A DNA stretch of 12,513 nucleotides from DATFMP01 sp041477795. Lineage in GTDB: Bacteria > SAR324 > JACQKK01. Shown here piece after piece: positions 1 through 8,231 of the stretch (its first letter is position 1; every line of letters starts with the position of its first letter). The translations under genes and the position numbers were made by a program. Below the pieces are notes generated by a model, which saw nothing but the letters and a program-made list of their open reading frames with translations, was not told where the DNA came from and did not search any database. Where the stretch lies: contig JBGOUY010000115.1 of assembly GCA_041477795.1 (NCBI GenBank), positions 1-12,513 of the forward strand, written 5' to 3'.

Positions 1-40
1 CGTGGGACCCCACCCCGCACGCCGCCTTTGGCAGCGTGCC

Positions 41-98
41 GCCCCTCCCCCTGAGCTATGGGTTCGCCCCGCAAGCGGGGCTCACGGCAGGGAGGGGC
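41..98. repeat. Nested inverted repeat upstream of rpmE
   Basis: An outer 9-bp stem pairs GCCCCTCCC (41-49) with GGGAGGGGC (90-98). Inside it TGAGC (52-56) pairs with GCTCA (80-84), and a tight 7-bp hairpin GCCCCGC-AA-GCGGGGC occupies 66-81. The pairing is read directly from the sequence. It could be a dispersed hairpin repeat, the termination region of an upstream gene, or a structured RNA. It lacks the T-run of an intrinsic terminator on either strand, and I see no coding sequence here. Confidence 0.6.
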
Positions 99-137
99 TG
101 CAAGGCTCATTCCAAGCGGATCTGCGCAGCCAGGAAG

Positions 138-187
138 CCCCCCTGCTCTGCCTAGCGGAGCAGGGGGGTTGGGGGGATGAGGTCCCG
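138..187. repeat. GC-rich hairpin followed by GGGGGGATGAGGTCCCG motif
   Basis: An 11-bp stem pairs CCCCCCTGCTC (138-148) with GAGCAGGGGGG (158-168) around a 9-nt loop. The 17-base motif GGGGGGATGAGGTCCCG follows at 171-187. The same arrangement, a 10-11 bp C-rich/G-rich hairpin followed by this motif with one change, recurs at 11179-11221. I therefore read it as one member of a dispersed repeat family. The rest of 1-275 holds no convincing gene. Confidence 0.6.
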
Positions 188-251
188 CGCCGGCCGATCC
201 GTTGCGGCATGCGACGACTTTGCACTTGCCCTGCCGGGCACGCTTCCCGCG

Positions 252-281
252 TTGCCTTGGCGCACCGGCTTGGTGTATAAT
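252..281 (+). promoter_or_regulatory. Probable sigma-70-type promoter of rpmE-prfA
   Basis: A perfect TATAAT box lies at 276-281 in otherwise GC-rich DNA. TTGCCT (252-257, 4 of 6 matches to TTGACA) precedes it with 18-bp spacing. Transcription would begin near 288, giving a leader of about 65 nt before the rpmE start codon. The -10 match is seen; promoter activity is inferred from its position before a ribosomal protein gene. Confidence 0.65.
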
Positions 282-352
282 AACTAGTTAATCGTAGGTG
301 CCCCCGGGCGGCGAGCCCGGCCGCGCAACAGCGCCCGCAGACGGATCGCAAA

Positions 353-571
353 ATGAAGCCCGAAATTCATCCGGAGTTCAAGCAAACGACGTTCTCCTGT
401 GCGTGCGGCAACAGCTTCCAGGCCTTCTCCACCCTGGGCGGCAACGTGCACACGGACATCTGTTCGGCCTGCCACCCGTTCTTCACGGGCAAGGAAAAGC
501 TGATCGACAGCGCGGGCCGCATCGAGAAATTCAACCGCCGCTACAACCGCAAGCCGGCCGTCGCCAAGTAG
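353..571 (+). CDS. rpmE: 50S ribosomal protein L31, zinc-binding form
   Basis: This 72-aa protein is a component of the large ribosomal subunit and contributes to an inter-subunit bridge. The length and sequence are typical: MKPEIHPE at the start, a CxC pair at Cys16/Cys18, a CxxC pair at Cys37/Cys40 within DICSACHPFFTGK, and a basic C-terminus. Four cysteines mark the zinc-containing (C+) paralogue, not the zinc-free form made under zinc starvation. It is the first gene behind the promoter at 252-281 and sits 28 bp ahead of prfA, an arrangement seen in many bacteria that implies co-transcription. The ribosome-binding site is weak: only GGA about 8 nt before the ATG. Identification is secure. 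Confidence 0.97.
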   Translation: MKPEIHPEFKQTTFSCACGNSFQAFSTLGGNVHTDICSACHPFFTGKEKLIDSAGRIEKFNRRYNRKPAVAK

Positions 572-599
572 CGCGGCAGGCCCTTCCCCCCTCGGCTAG

Positions 600-1682
<1,083 letters not shown>

Positions 1683-1727
1683 GCCATCCGGCGCGGCTCA
1701 GCTCATGAGCGAGCGCCAGGGCCCGCC

Positions 1728-2843
1728 TCAGGCGGAGTGCTTGGCCTCGCGCTCCATCAGGGCGACGAAGCGGTCGAAGAGGTAGGAGGAGTCGTGGGGC
1801 CCGGGGCTCGCCTCCGGGTGGTACTGCACCGAATAGGCGGGGTGCACGCGCGACTCGATGCCCTCGATGGTGTGGTCGTTGAGGCTGCGGTGCGTGACCC
1901 GCGCGATGCCCGGCAGGGTTTCCTCGCGCAGCGCGAAGCCGTGGTTCTGGCTCGTGATCTCGATCTGGCCCGTCTCCAGGTGCACCACCGGGTGGTTCGC
2001 GCCGTGGTGCCCGAACTTGAGCTTGTAGCTTTGCGCCCCCAGCGCGATGCCCAGGATCTGGTGCCCCAGGCAGATGCCGAAGATGGGCACGCGCCCCAGC
2101 AGCGCCTTCACGTTTGCCACCGCCTCCGTGACGGGCTCCGGATCGCCCGGGCCGTTGGAAAGGAACACGCCGTGCGGGCGGCGCTCCAGCACCCTGGCCG
2201 CGGGGAAGTCGTAGGGCACCACCTCCACCGCCGCGCCCCGCGCCGCCAGGCTGCGCAGAATGTTGAACTTGATGCCGTAGTCGTAGGCGATCACGCGGAA
2301 GCGCGCCTGCGCCGGAGTCGGCGCGTCCGCCCTGCTGCTCCAGTCGTAGGGCTCGGCCACGGACACCGTGCGCGCCAGGTTTTGCCCGACCATGGAGGGC
2401 AGGCTGGCCGCCTGGCTGCGCAAGGCCGCCTCGTCCGCCGCCTCCGCCGGGGCGATCACCCCCGGCACCGCCCCCTGCTCGCGCAGGGCGATCACCAGCG
2501 CGCGCGTGTCGATGCCCTCCAGCACCGTGATCCCGTGGCGCTTCAGGTAGTCGTCCAGGCCCTCGCTGGCGCGCCAGTTGCTCGTGACCGGGCTCAGCTC
2601 CTTGACGATGAAGCCCCGCGCGAAGGGCTGACGGGACTCCACGTCCTCCGGGTTGACGCCGTAGTTCCCGATGTGGGGATAGGTCATCGTGACGATCTGC
2701 CCGGCGTAGGAGGGATCGGTGAGAATCTCCTGGTAGCCGGTCATCGCCGTGTTGAAGATGACCTCGCCGGAGGTCGGCCGCTGCGCCCCGCGCAGTTGCC
2801 CCCGGAAGACCCGCCCGTTGCTCAAGACCAGCAGACCATCCAT
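1728..2843 (-). CDS. carA: Carbamoyl-phosphate synthase small (glutaminase) subunit
   Basis: CarA hydrolyses glutamine and channels ammonia to CarB for carbamoyl phosphate synthesis, feeding pyrimidine and arginine synthesis. An N-terminal CPSase small-chain domain (about 1-150; GEVIFNTAMTGYQEI at 26-40) precedes a class I glutamine amidotransferase domain. The nucleophile Cys258 sits in GICLGHQILG, and His342 and Glu344 in YHPEASPGP complete the triad; SNGPGDP is at 229-235. I chose the ATG at 2843 (371 aa) because the protein aligns from MDGLLVLSNG and a GGGACGG ribosome site precedes it. An upstream start at 2918 would add 25 residues atypical of the family. carB is not in the window. The thioesterase gene lies 102 bp upstream on the same strand, and a TACAAT box in that gap suggests carA has its own promoter. 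Confidence 0.97.
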   Translation of the reverse strand: MDGLLVLSNGRVFRGQLRGAQRPTSGEVIFNTAMTGYQEILTDPSYAGQIVTMTYPHIGNYGVNPEDVESRQPFARGFIVKELSPVTSNWRASEGLDDYLKRHGITVLEGIDTRALVIALREQGAVPGVIAPAEAADEAALRSQAASLPSMVGQNLARTVSVAEPYDWSSRADAPTPAQARFRVIAYDYGIKFNILRSLAARGAAVEVVPYDFPAARVLERRPHGVFLSNGPGDPEPVTEAVANVKALLGRVPIFGICLGHQILGIALGAQSYKLKFGHHGANHPVVHLETGQIEITSQNHGFALREETLPGIARVTHRSLNDHTIEGIESRVHPAYSVQYHPEASPGPHDSSYLFDRFVALMEREAKHSA

Positions 2844-2865
2844 CCGTTCCGTCCCGCGCTGAGTC

Positions 2866-2911
2866 GGTGCACCGCCTGGCTCCAGGTGTACCGGTGAGCG
2901 CTGCAATTGTA
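2866..2911 (-). promoter_or_regulatory. Possible carA promoter and leader stem
   Basis: Read on the minus strand, TACAAT (2911-2906, 5 of 6 matches to the -10 consensus) lies about 60 nt before the carA ATG; no good -35 is seen. Downstream, GGTACACC and GGTGCACC (2892-2885 and 2873-2866) can pair at 7 of 8 positions, which could form a leader hairpin or an operator. carA genes are often controlled by pyrimidines or arginine, but nothing here identifies the regulator. Confidence 0.35.
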
Positions 2912-2945
2912 AACGCACGGCCGCGCAGGGCCGTCCGGCGGGCTT

Positions 2946-3422
2946 TTACGGGGTGGCGGGGCGCTTGTCCGCCCGGGGCAGCAGCAGCAGGCTGGCCATG
3001 CACTTGGCGATCAGGCGGCCGCGCTCGTCCGTGATCTCCGCCTCGCCCACCGCCGTGCGGCGGCCCAGGTGGATCAGCCGCGCGCGGGAGGTGAACGGCC
3101 CGTTCGTGGCCGGGCGGATGAAGTTGATCTTCAGCTCCAGCGTCGAGGTGGCCTGCGACTGGCCGTCCAGCGCGGCCAGGGCTGCGTGGGCGATGGAGGA
3201 ATCGGCCAGGGTGGTGATGAGGCCGCCCTGCACCACGCCGCCCGAATGCGTCATGTCCCGCCGGAAGGGCAGCTCCATGCACGCGTAGCCGGGCTCCAGG
3301 TCCAGCAGGCGCAGCCCCAGCAGCGCAAAGTAGTCCGAGAGCGCCTCGTGCCGCGCAAGGCGCCGCTGCTTTTCCTCCGGGCTGAAGGGGGCGAATCCCG
3401 GATAGGGCTGGCCTGGCTCCAC
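2946..3422 (-). CDS. PaaI-family hotdog-fold thioesterase
   Basis: The 158-aa product is a single hotdog domain of the PaaI/YigI/DUF4442 acyl-CoA thioesterase group, which hydrolyses acyl- or aryl-CoA thioesters. Visible hallmarks are DMTHSGGVVQGGLITTLADSS (56-76), with the conserved His-Gly-Gly stretch and the catalytic acidic residue Asp74, followed by STLELKINFIRPA (93-105) and strands ending VGEAEITDERGRLIAK. The frame stays open far upstream through antisense gcvT sequence. I chose the GTG at 3422 because AAGGAG lies 9 nt before it and the protein then has the family's usual length. It is divergent from gcvT and lies 102 bp upstream of carA. The natural substrate cannot be told from the sequence. 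Confidence 0.85.
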   Translation of the reverse strand: MEPGQPYPGFAPFSPEEKQRRLARHEALSDYFALLGLRLLDLEPGYACMELPFRRDMTHSGGVVQGGLITTLADSSIAHAALAALDGQSQATSTLELKINFIRPATNGPFTSRARLIHLGRRTAVGEAEITDERGRLIAKCMASLLLLPRADKRPATP

Positions 3423-3665
3423 GCTTGGCTTGCTCCTTGCCGTCCGCTTGCCTAAGATCAATGGCGCCGGCGGGGCGATCCCGGCGCCGGGTTGCGGGCC
3501 CGGAGACCACCGCACGGCTGCACCGTCCGCGCGCCACTGGTCAGACGGCCAGACGGCCAGCCGTAACCAAGCACGATGCGGGGCCGCCGGCAAGGCCCGC
3601 GTCGCCAGCGGCCGCCGGCACCCGCTTGCAGGGCCGTGCCGGCCGGCGCATCCATCAGGAGGGGA
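3423..3665. other. Divergent intergenic region, thioesterase / gcvT
   Basis: These 243 bp should hold promoters for both flanking genes, but I see no confident -35/-10 pair. An 8-bp tandem CAGACGGC occurs twice near 3542-3557. I looked for the conserved glycine riboswitch aptamer core that often precedes gcvT and did not find it. Confidence 0.4.
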
Positions 3666-4757
3666 ATGAATCGACTGCCGCTTCACGATCAGCATCGGGT
3701 TGCCGGGGCGACCTTCGGCGAATTCGCCGGGTTCGAGATGCCCCTCTACTATAGCAAGCCCCTGGAGGAGCACCACACGGTGCGGCGGCAGGTGGGCGTG
3801 TTCGACATCTCCCACATGGGCCAGTTCCTCCTGAGCGGCGAGCGGGCCAGCGACATGCTCGGCTACGCCCTGCCCGGCAACGTCGCCGGCATGGCCGATG
3901 GCGATGCCCTCTACGCCCCGCTCTGCAAGGAGGACGGGGGCGTGGTGGACGACCTGATCGTCTACCGCTACGGCCGCACCCGCTACCGCATCATCGTCAA
4001 CGGGGCCACGCACGCCAAGGATTTCGACTGGCTGGTCTGCATCGCGGAGGACTACGGCTGCCGGCTGGAGGATCTCTCGGCGGACTGGTGCCTGCTGGCC
4101 GTGCAGGGCCCGCAGGCCTTCGAGCGCCTGACGCCGCACCTGGAGCGGGCGCCGGGCAGCCTGGGCTACTACACGTTCTGCGAGACGCGCGCCTTCGGCA
4201 CGCCGGTGTTCCTGGCGCGCACGGGCTACACCGGGGAGCCGGGCTGCGAAGTCGCGCTGCCGCGCAGCGAGGCCGCGGCGCTCTGGAGCCGCCTGACGGG
4301 CGAGCTGGGCATCACGCCCATCGGCCTGGCCGCCCGCGATACCCTGCGTCTGGAAGCGGGCATGCCGCTCTACGGGCACGAGCTGCGCGAGGAGTGGCAC
4401 CCGCTGGAATGCGGGCTGGCCTGGGCCGTGCGCCTGGAGGGGCCCACCGAATTCGTCGGCAAGAAGGCGCTGCTGGCCATCCGCGGCGTGGGCTATCCGT
4501 ACCGCCAGGTCGGGCTGGAGATAACCGGGCGCGGCATCCCGCGCGAGGGCTACCGCGTGCTGCAGGGAACGGAGGAGGTCGGCACGGTCACCTCCGGCAC
4601 GCTCTCGCCCACCACCGGCAAGTCCGTGGCGCTGGCCCGCATCCGCCAGGCCGCCTCGCCCCTCGGCACCCCGCTGGCGGTGGAGATCCGCGGGAAGCCC
4701 GTAGCGGCCGTGGTGGTGCGCCGCCCCTTCTACAAAAACCCCGCCCTGCGCGCCTGA
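3666..4757 (+). CDS. gcvT: Aminomethyltransferase, glycine cleavage system T protein
   Basis: The T protein transfers the methylene group from aminomethyl-lipoyl H protein to tetrahydrofolate, releasing ammonia. At 363 aa it matches the usual length. Landmarks are FGEFAGFEMPLYYS (17-30), VFDISHMGQ (45-53), the folate-site acidic pair Asp95-Asp96 in GGVVDDLIVY, ARTGYTGEPGCEV (184-196) and GLAARDTLRLEAGMPLYGHEL (220-240). The C-terminal beta-barrel ends with the canonical RPFYKNPALR-type tail. The ATG at 3666 is fixed by AGGAGG at 3657-3662; an in-frame start at 3576 would add an arginine-rich stretch that is not conserved. The gcvH, gcvP and lpd partners are not in the window, so here gcvT stands alone. 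Confidence 0.96.
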   Translation: MNRLPLHDQHRVAGATFGEFAGFEMPLYYSKPLEEHHTVRRQVGVFDISHMGQFLLSGERASDMLGYALPGNVAGMADGDALYAPLCKEDGGVVDDLIVYRYGRTRYRIIVNGATHAKDFDWLVCIAEDYGCRLEDLSADWCLLAVQGPQAFERLTPHLERAPGSLGYYTFCETRAFGTPVFLARTGYTGEPGCEVALPRSEAAALWSRLTGELGITPIGLAARDTLRLEAGMPLYGHELREEWHPLECGLAWAVRLEGPTEFVGKKALLAIRGVGYPYRQVGLEITGRGIPREGYRVLQGTEEVGTVTSGTLSPTTGKSVALARIRQAASPLGTPLAVEIRGKPVAAVVVRRPFYKNPALRA

Positions 4758-4850
4758 CGCCGTCGCATTCCAGCGTCAACCGGTCGCGTGCCTTCGGGAC
4801 GTCCCGCTCGCGCGAGACCCCTCGGGCGCGCGGTCCCCTGCTACGACGCC

Positions 4851-4880
4851 TGTAGGGGCACAGCATGCTGTGCCCCTACA
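4851..4880. repeat. Perfect 30-bp palindrome
   Basis: Positions 4851-4865 read TGTAGGGGCACAGCA, and 4866-4880 are their exact reverse complement. The sequence can therefore form a 15-bp perfect hairpin or cruciform 94 bp after the gcvT stop. No T-run follows on either strand, so it is not a textbook intrinsic terminator, although it could stall or stabilise transcripts from gcvT and the convergent lipoprotein gene. It is the seed of the tandem array that follows. Confidence 0.9.
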
Positions 4881-4969
4881 GGCTGTGCCCCTACAGGCTG
4901 TGCCCCTACAGGCTGTGCCCCTACAGGCTGTGCCCCTACAGGCTGTCCCCGACAGGCTGTGCCCCTACA
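4866..4969. repeat. Tandem array of a 15-bp palindrome arm
   Basis: The unit GGCTGTGCCCCTACA is repeated head to tail about seven times. Exact copies are at 4881-4895, 4896-4910, 4911-4925, 4926-4940 and 4955-4969. A one-mismatch copy at 4866-4880 forms the palindrome's right arm, and a degenerate 14-bp copy lies at 4941-4954. Because the unit is 15 bp, all three forward frames stay open and encode pentapeptide repeats such as LCPYR, but there is no gene context for translation. Slipped-strand expansion from the palindrome arm is the simplest origin. The remaining gap 4970-5051 holds nothing I recognise. Confidence 0.92.
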
Positions 4970-5051
4970 CCCGCCGACCCCATCTGGGCCACAGGGACGG
5001 GAGGCAGTGCCTCCCTCCTCCGCTCACCCAAAATCGGGCCGTGCGGGACCG

Positions 5052-5837
5052 CTACGGATAGGTCTTGCCGATGTGGATGACCAGGTCCACGTCCTCCTGG
5101 CGCTGCTCCTCGGCCGTCATGGGGCCGATCCACTGCGCCGCGAACATCACGGAGGCCACGGACTGCGCCGCGCGCAGGTAGTCCTTGCGATAGTGGATTT
5201 CGCTGCCGCGCGGCAACGGCTGGCTGGACTCGGCCACGTAGAGGATCTTCACGGCCATGCCCAGGTGCTCCTCGATGCGGTCGCGTTCCCAGGTGCCGAT
5301 CAGCGCGGCAACCTCCCGGCTCACGCTGGGCGGGGCGTCGTGGCTGAGCACGGCCACGCGCACCGTGGGATCGGGCGGCAGCGCCGGCACGGCGTCGTCA
5401 AAGGGAATCTCCGCGGGCGCAACCAGCGCTGCGGCCGGGCCCGCAGCCGTGGTGCCCTGAGGCGCAGCCGTCCCCGCAGCCGCGCCCGTCGCGCCCTGAG
5501 GCGCAGCCGTCCCTGTGGCCGGGGCGCCTTGGGGCGCAGCCACCGCCGCAACCGGCCCCGCCCCCGGCAACGCGGGCGGCTGGCCGACCGGCCCGAAGGC
5601 ATGCAGCACCTCCTCCTGCTGGCGCTTCTCCTCGGCCTTGCGGCGCTCCTCGGCCAGGCGCCGCTGCTCTTCGGCCTGGCGCGCCTTCGCCTCGGCGTCG
5701 CGCTTGAGCGCGGCTTCATCCACCTGGGGGGCCTTGGGCGGCGCCTTGGAGGCGCAGCCGCCGGCCAGCAGCAGGGCCGCCAGCGTGAGCACGGCCCAGC
5801 GGGACAGGTGGCGGCGCAGCGTTCGCAGTGCGTTCAT
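5052..5837 (-). CDS. Lipoprotein with low-complexity linker and LytR_C-like domain
   Basis: The 261-aa product begins with a lipoprotein signal: basic MNALRTLRRHLSR, a hydrophobic stretch at 15-25, then LLAGGC with Cys28 as the lipidation site. Residues 40-78 form a charged Ala/Glu/Arg/Lys/Gln-rich helix likely to be a coiled coil. Residues 90-145 are an Ala/Pro/Gly linker with three AAPQG or APQG repeats. Residues 158-261 (VRVAVLSHD to VDLVIHIGKTY) resemble the LytR C-terminal (LytR_C) domain found in cell-envelope proteins. A role anchored to the membrane and acting at the envelope is inferred; the exact function is unknown. The ATG at 5837 has no strong ribosome site but gives a proper signal peptide; the frame upstream runs antisense to lysA. 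It is divergent from lysA. Confidence 0.8.
   Translation of the reverse strand: MNALRTLRRHLSRWAVLTLAALLLAGGCASKAPPKAPQVDEAALKRDAEAKARQAEEQRRLAEERRKAEEKRQQEEVLHAFGPVGQPPALPGAGPVAAVAAPQGAPATGTAAPQGATGAAAGTAAPQGTTAAGPAAALVAPAEIPFDDAVPALPPDPTVRVAVLSHDAPPSVSREVAALIGTWERDRIEEHLGMAVKILYVAESSQPLPRGSEIHYRKDYLRAAQSVASVMFAAQWIGPMTAEEQRQEDVDLVIHIGKTYP
5454..5513. repeat. 39-bp-period direct repeat inside the lipoprotein linker
   Basis: A 21-bp sequence occurs identically at 5454-5474 and 5493-5513, and a third diverged copy begins near 5530. The 39-bp period equals 13 codons, so copy-number change keeps the reading frame. The repeats encode the AAPQG units of the Ala/Pro/Gly linker, whose length could therefore vary between strains. 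Confidence 0.75.
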
Positions 5838-5975
5838 GGGGCTCGGGATGCCTCTGCGTGGGGTGCGGAAAGCGGGTCTACTGACCTTATCGGCCAGTCT
5901 ACCCCCGATCTTGAGCCCCCGCAGCGGCGGACGGTTCACCCCAGCGCGCTGGCCCAGACAGGCGGCCCGCCTCCA

Positions 5976-6004
5976 TTGCATCGCCCCGGCGCATCCCTTA
6001 AGGT
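5976..6004 (+). promoter_or_regulatory. lysA: Weak promoter candidate for lysA
   Basis: TTGCAT (5976-5981) and TAAGGT (5999-6004) are separated by 17 bp and lie about 75 nt before the lysA ATG. Each matches only 3 of 6 consensus bases, so the spacing is the main support. The rest of the 243-bp divergent region 5838-6080 shows no clearer signal for either gene. Confidence 0.25.
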
Positions 6005-6080
6005 GTGCCCAGATGCGGCGGCGCGCGGGCCGGGAGGCCTCGCCCCGGCGCCGGCCGCGTGCCAAGGAAGAAGAACCGCC

Positions 6081-7331
6081 ATGGACGTGCGCGACAACCA
6101 GCTCTTCCTGGGCGACTGCTCGGCGGACGCGCTGGCCGATGCCTTCGGGACGCCCTTGTACGTCTACGAGGAAGACGTCATCCGGCGCCAGTGCCGCGCC
6201 CTGCGCGAGGCCTTCGCCGCCGCCCAGCCCGAGCTGCACTACGCCGTCAAGGCCAACTTCAACCCCGCCGTGCTGCGCATCCTGCGGGACGAAGGGCTGG
6301 GCATCGACGCCGTCTCGCCCTTCGAGGTGCGGCTGTGCCTGGAGCTGGGCTTCAAGCCGGGCCAGATCCTCTTCACGGGCAACAACACCAGCGAGGGCGA
6401 CTTCGCCTACTGCCTGGCGCAGGGCGTGCCGGTCAACGTGGGCTCGCTGGTGGAGCTGGAGCGCTACGGCCAGCTCAACGCGGGCGGCCGCGTCAGCCTG
6501 CGCATCAACCCGGACGTGGGCGCGGGGCACCACCCCCACGTCATCACGGGCGGGCCGGACTCCAAGTTCGGCATCTACCACACCGAGCAGGCCGCCATCG
6601 CCGACCTGCTGCAACGGCACCGCCTGCAGCTCGTCGGCATCCAGTCCCACATCGGCACGGGCATCCTGCGCACGGAGGAGATGCTGCAGGCGATGGAGAT
6701 CATCCTGGCCACGGCGCGGCACTTCGAGAAGCTGGAGTTCGTGGACTTCGGCGGCGGCTTCGGCATCCCCTACCGCCCGGAAGAAAAGCCGCTCCCCCTC
6801 AAGGAACTGGGCGCCGCCATGTGCGAGCGCTTCGCCGTCTTCTGCGCGGAGTACGGGCGCCCGCTCAAGATGAAGCTGGAGCCGGGGCGCTACCTGGTGG
6901 CCCAGGCCGCCTCGCTGCTGGTGCGCGTGACCAACATCCAGTCCACGCCCGCCCACACCTTCGTGGGCACCGATTCGGGCTTCAATCACCTGCTGCGCCC
7001 CACCCTGTACGGCGCCTACCACGAGGTGGTCAACGCCTCGCGCGTCAAGGGCGAGTCCATGGAGGCGGTCGTGGCCGGCAACATCTGCGAATCCGGCGAC
7101 GTCTTCACGCAAGCCAAGGACGGCTGGGAGCACCGCGCGCTGACGCGGCCCGCCGTGGGCGATCTGCTGGCGCTGCTGGATACGGGGGCCTATGGCATGG
7201 TGCTGGCCTCCAACTACAACCTGCGCCCGCGCCCGGCGGAAGTGCTGGTGCACGCGGGCAACTCGCGCCTGATCCGCCGCCGCGAGACCTACGACGACCT
7301 GGTGCAGACCTTCGTGCGCGCCGCGGAGTAG
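6081..7331 (+). CDS. lysA: Diaminopimelate decarboxylase
   Basis: LysA removes CO2 from meso-diaminopimelate to give L-lysine, the last step of bacterial lysine synthesis, using pyridoxal phosphate. The 416-aa protein has the fold-III PLP barrel. Lys57 in HYAVKAN is the Schiff-base lysine. The phosphate-binding features are HIGTG (190-194), GGGFGIPY (224-231) and EPGR (267-270). The substrate-site motif ICESGD is at 335-340, and DTGAYGMVLASNYN (367-380) supplies the C-terminal active-site tyrosine. The ATG at 6081 is preceded by AAGGAAG (6064-6070) and matches the family start; the frame is open far upstream through antisense lipoprotein sequence, which is not part of the gene. No other lysine-pathway gene is in the window. 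Confidence 0.96.
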   Translation: MDVRDNQLFLGDCSADALADAFGTPLYVYEEDVIRRQCRALREAFAAAQPELHYAVKANFNPAVLRILRDEGLGIDAVSPFEVRLCLELGFKPGQILFTGNNTSEGDFAYCLAQGVPVNVGSLVELERYGQLNAGGRVSLRINPDVGAGHHPHVITGGPDSKFGIYHTEQAAIADLLQRHRLQLVGIQSHIGTGILRTEEMLQAMEIILATARHFEKLEFVDFGGGFGIPYRPEEKPLPLKELGAAMCERFAVFCAEYGRPLKMKLEPGRYLVAQAASLLVRVTNIQSTPAHTFVGTDSGFNHLLRPTLYGAYHEVVNASRVKGESMEAVVAGNICESGDVFTQAKDGWEHRALTRPAVGDLLALLDTGAYGMVLASNYNLRPRPAEVLVHAGNSRLIRRRETYDDLVQTFVRAAE

Positions 7332-7367
7332 CCGCGCCGCCACCGGCCCTGTCTCCGCCGCGCCGGC

Positions 7368-8231
7368 TCAGGGCACCTTTTCCGCCACGACGATCAGGCG
7401 CTGGGCGCCGAGCGCGTAGGGCGTGCGCTGCAGGTCGCTCCAGTGCGCCAGCGGACGCAGCCCGGCCGCGGCCAGCAGCGCGCCCAGCTCGCCCACAGTG
7501 AACACCCACTGGCTGGAGCGGCGCACCTCGCGCCGGGCGCCCTGGACGAACGTGTAGGTCGTGTCCAGCCGGCTCTGCACGGGGTCGTAGTCGTTCTCGG
7601 CCAGCATCAGCAGGTCGCCCACGGGCATCCAGATGCGCTCGTCGAGCTGGGGCAGCAGCGATTCCGCCGCGCAGCGCGTATCGACTACGAAGCGCCCGCC
7701 GCGGCGCAGCACGCCCGCCACGCCGGCCAGGAACGCCTCCGTGCCCGCGCGGTCGAAGTACGGGAAGCTGTTGCCAAAGCAGACCGCCGCAGCGAAGCGC
7801 GCGCGCGGGCCCAGCACGCGGCGCAGCGTGCGCATGTCGCCGCGCTTCCACGCCAGCGTCCCGCGCACGGTAGCGCGAGGGCGTGGGGCCTTGCGCACGT
7901 CCGTGAGCGCGGCCTTGCGGGCCGCGGCGATGCCCTTGGCCGAGAGATCCACGCCCGTCAGCGCATAACCCCGCGCGGCGAGCGCGCGCGCCAGCCGCCC
8001 CTCGCCGCAGGGCACGTCCAGCACGCGCGCCCCCGGCCGCAGCGCCAGCGCCTCGACCAGGAAGTCCGCATCGGCGGCCGTCAGTGCGGGCGTCATGGCG
8101 CGGCGCCAGAACTCCGTCGCCAGGCCGGAGAAGAAGTCGACGAACCAGTCGGCGGCAGGTCCAGGTGCGGCCGGGCCGACGGCGGCGGAGCGCGTCCGGC
8201 GCGGCGTGCGCGGCGCGCGCGAGGTGCTCAC
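7368..8231 (-). CDS. Class I SAM-dependent methyltransferase
   Basis: The 287-aa protein carries a Rossmann-type SAM-binding core. Motif I is VLDVPCGEGRLARAL (70-84), followed by the acidic residue in TGVDLS (92-97), CFGNSFPYFD (151-160) after strand 4, and LRRGGRFVVDT (175-185). This resembles small-molecule methyltransferases of the Methyltransf_25/UbiE-like group; the substrate is unknown. The N-terminal 25 residues are rich in Arg, Ala and Pro and may be disordered. I chose the GTG start at 8231 because its last two bases and the following A form the TGA stop of the upstream oxidoreductase (GTGA overlap), implying translational coupling. An alternative start farther inside cannot be excluded. 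It converges on lysA with 36 bp between them. Confidence 0.85.
   Translation of the reverse strand: MSTSRAPRTPRRTRSAAVGPAAPGPAADWFVDFFSGLATEFWRRAMTPALTAADADFLVEALALRPGARVLDVPCGEGRLARALAARGYALTGVDLSAKGIAAARKAALTDVRKAPRPRATVRGTLAWKRGDMRTLRRVLGPRARFAAAVCFGNSFPYFDRAGTEAFLAGVAGVLRRGGRFVVDTRCAAESLLPQLDERIWMPVGDLLMLAENDYDPVQSRLDTTYTFVQGARREVRRSSQWVFTVGELGALLAAAGLRPLAHWSDLQRTPYALGAQRLIVVAEKVP

Noticed and set aside
1683..1727. Intrinsic terminator between the convergent prfA and carA genes
   Set aside because: Only a 10-bp palindrome GCTCATGAGC (1701-1710) is present, with no loop or T-run.
3480..3665. Glycine riboswitch upstream of gcvT
   Set aside because: The conserved aptamer core is not visible in the leader, so genomic context alone does not support it.
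4851..4969. CRISPR array
   Set aside because: The 15-bp units abut directly with no unique spacers, and no cas genes are present.
4865..5080. Pentapeptide-repeat protein encoded by the 15-bp array
   Set aside because: The unit length is a multiple of three, so every forward frame is open. There is no ribosome site, no flanking protein sequence and no preference for one frame.
4788..6080. N-terminal extension of lysA through the tandem repeats and opposite the lipoprotein gene
   Set aside because: LysA homology starts at the ATG at 6081, which has a ribosome site. The upstream frame crosses the repeat array and runs antisense to the lipoprotein.
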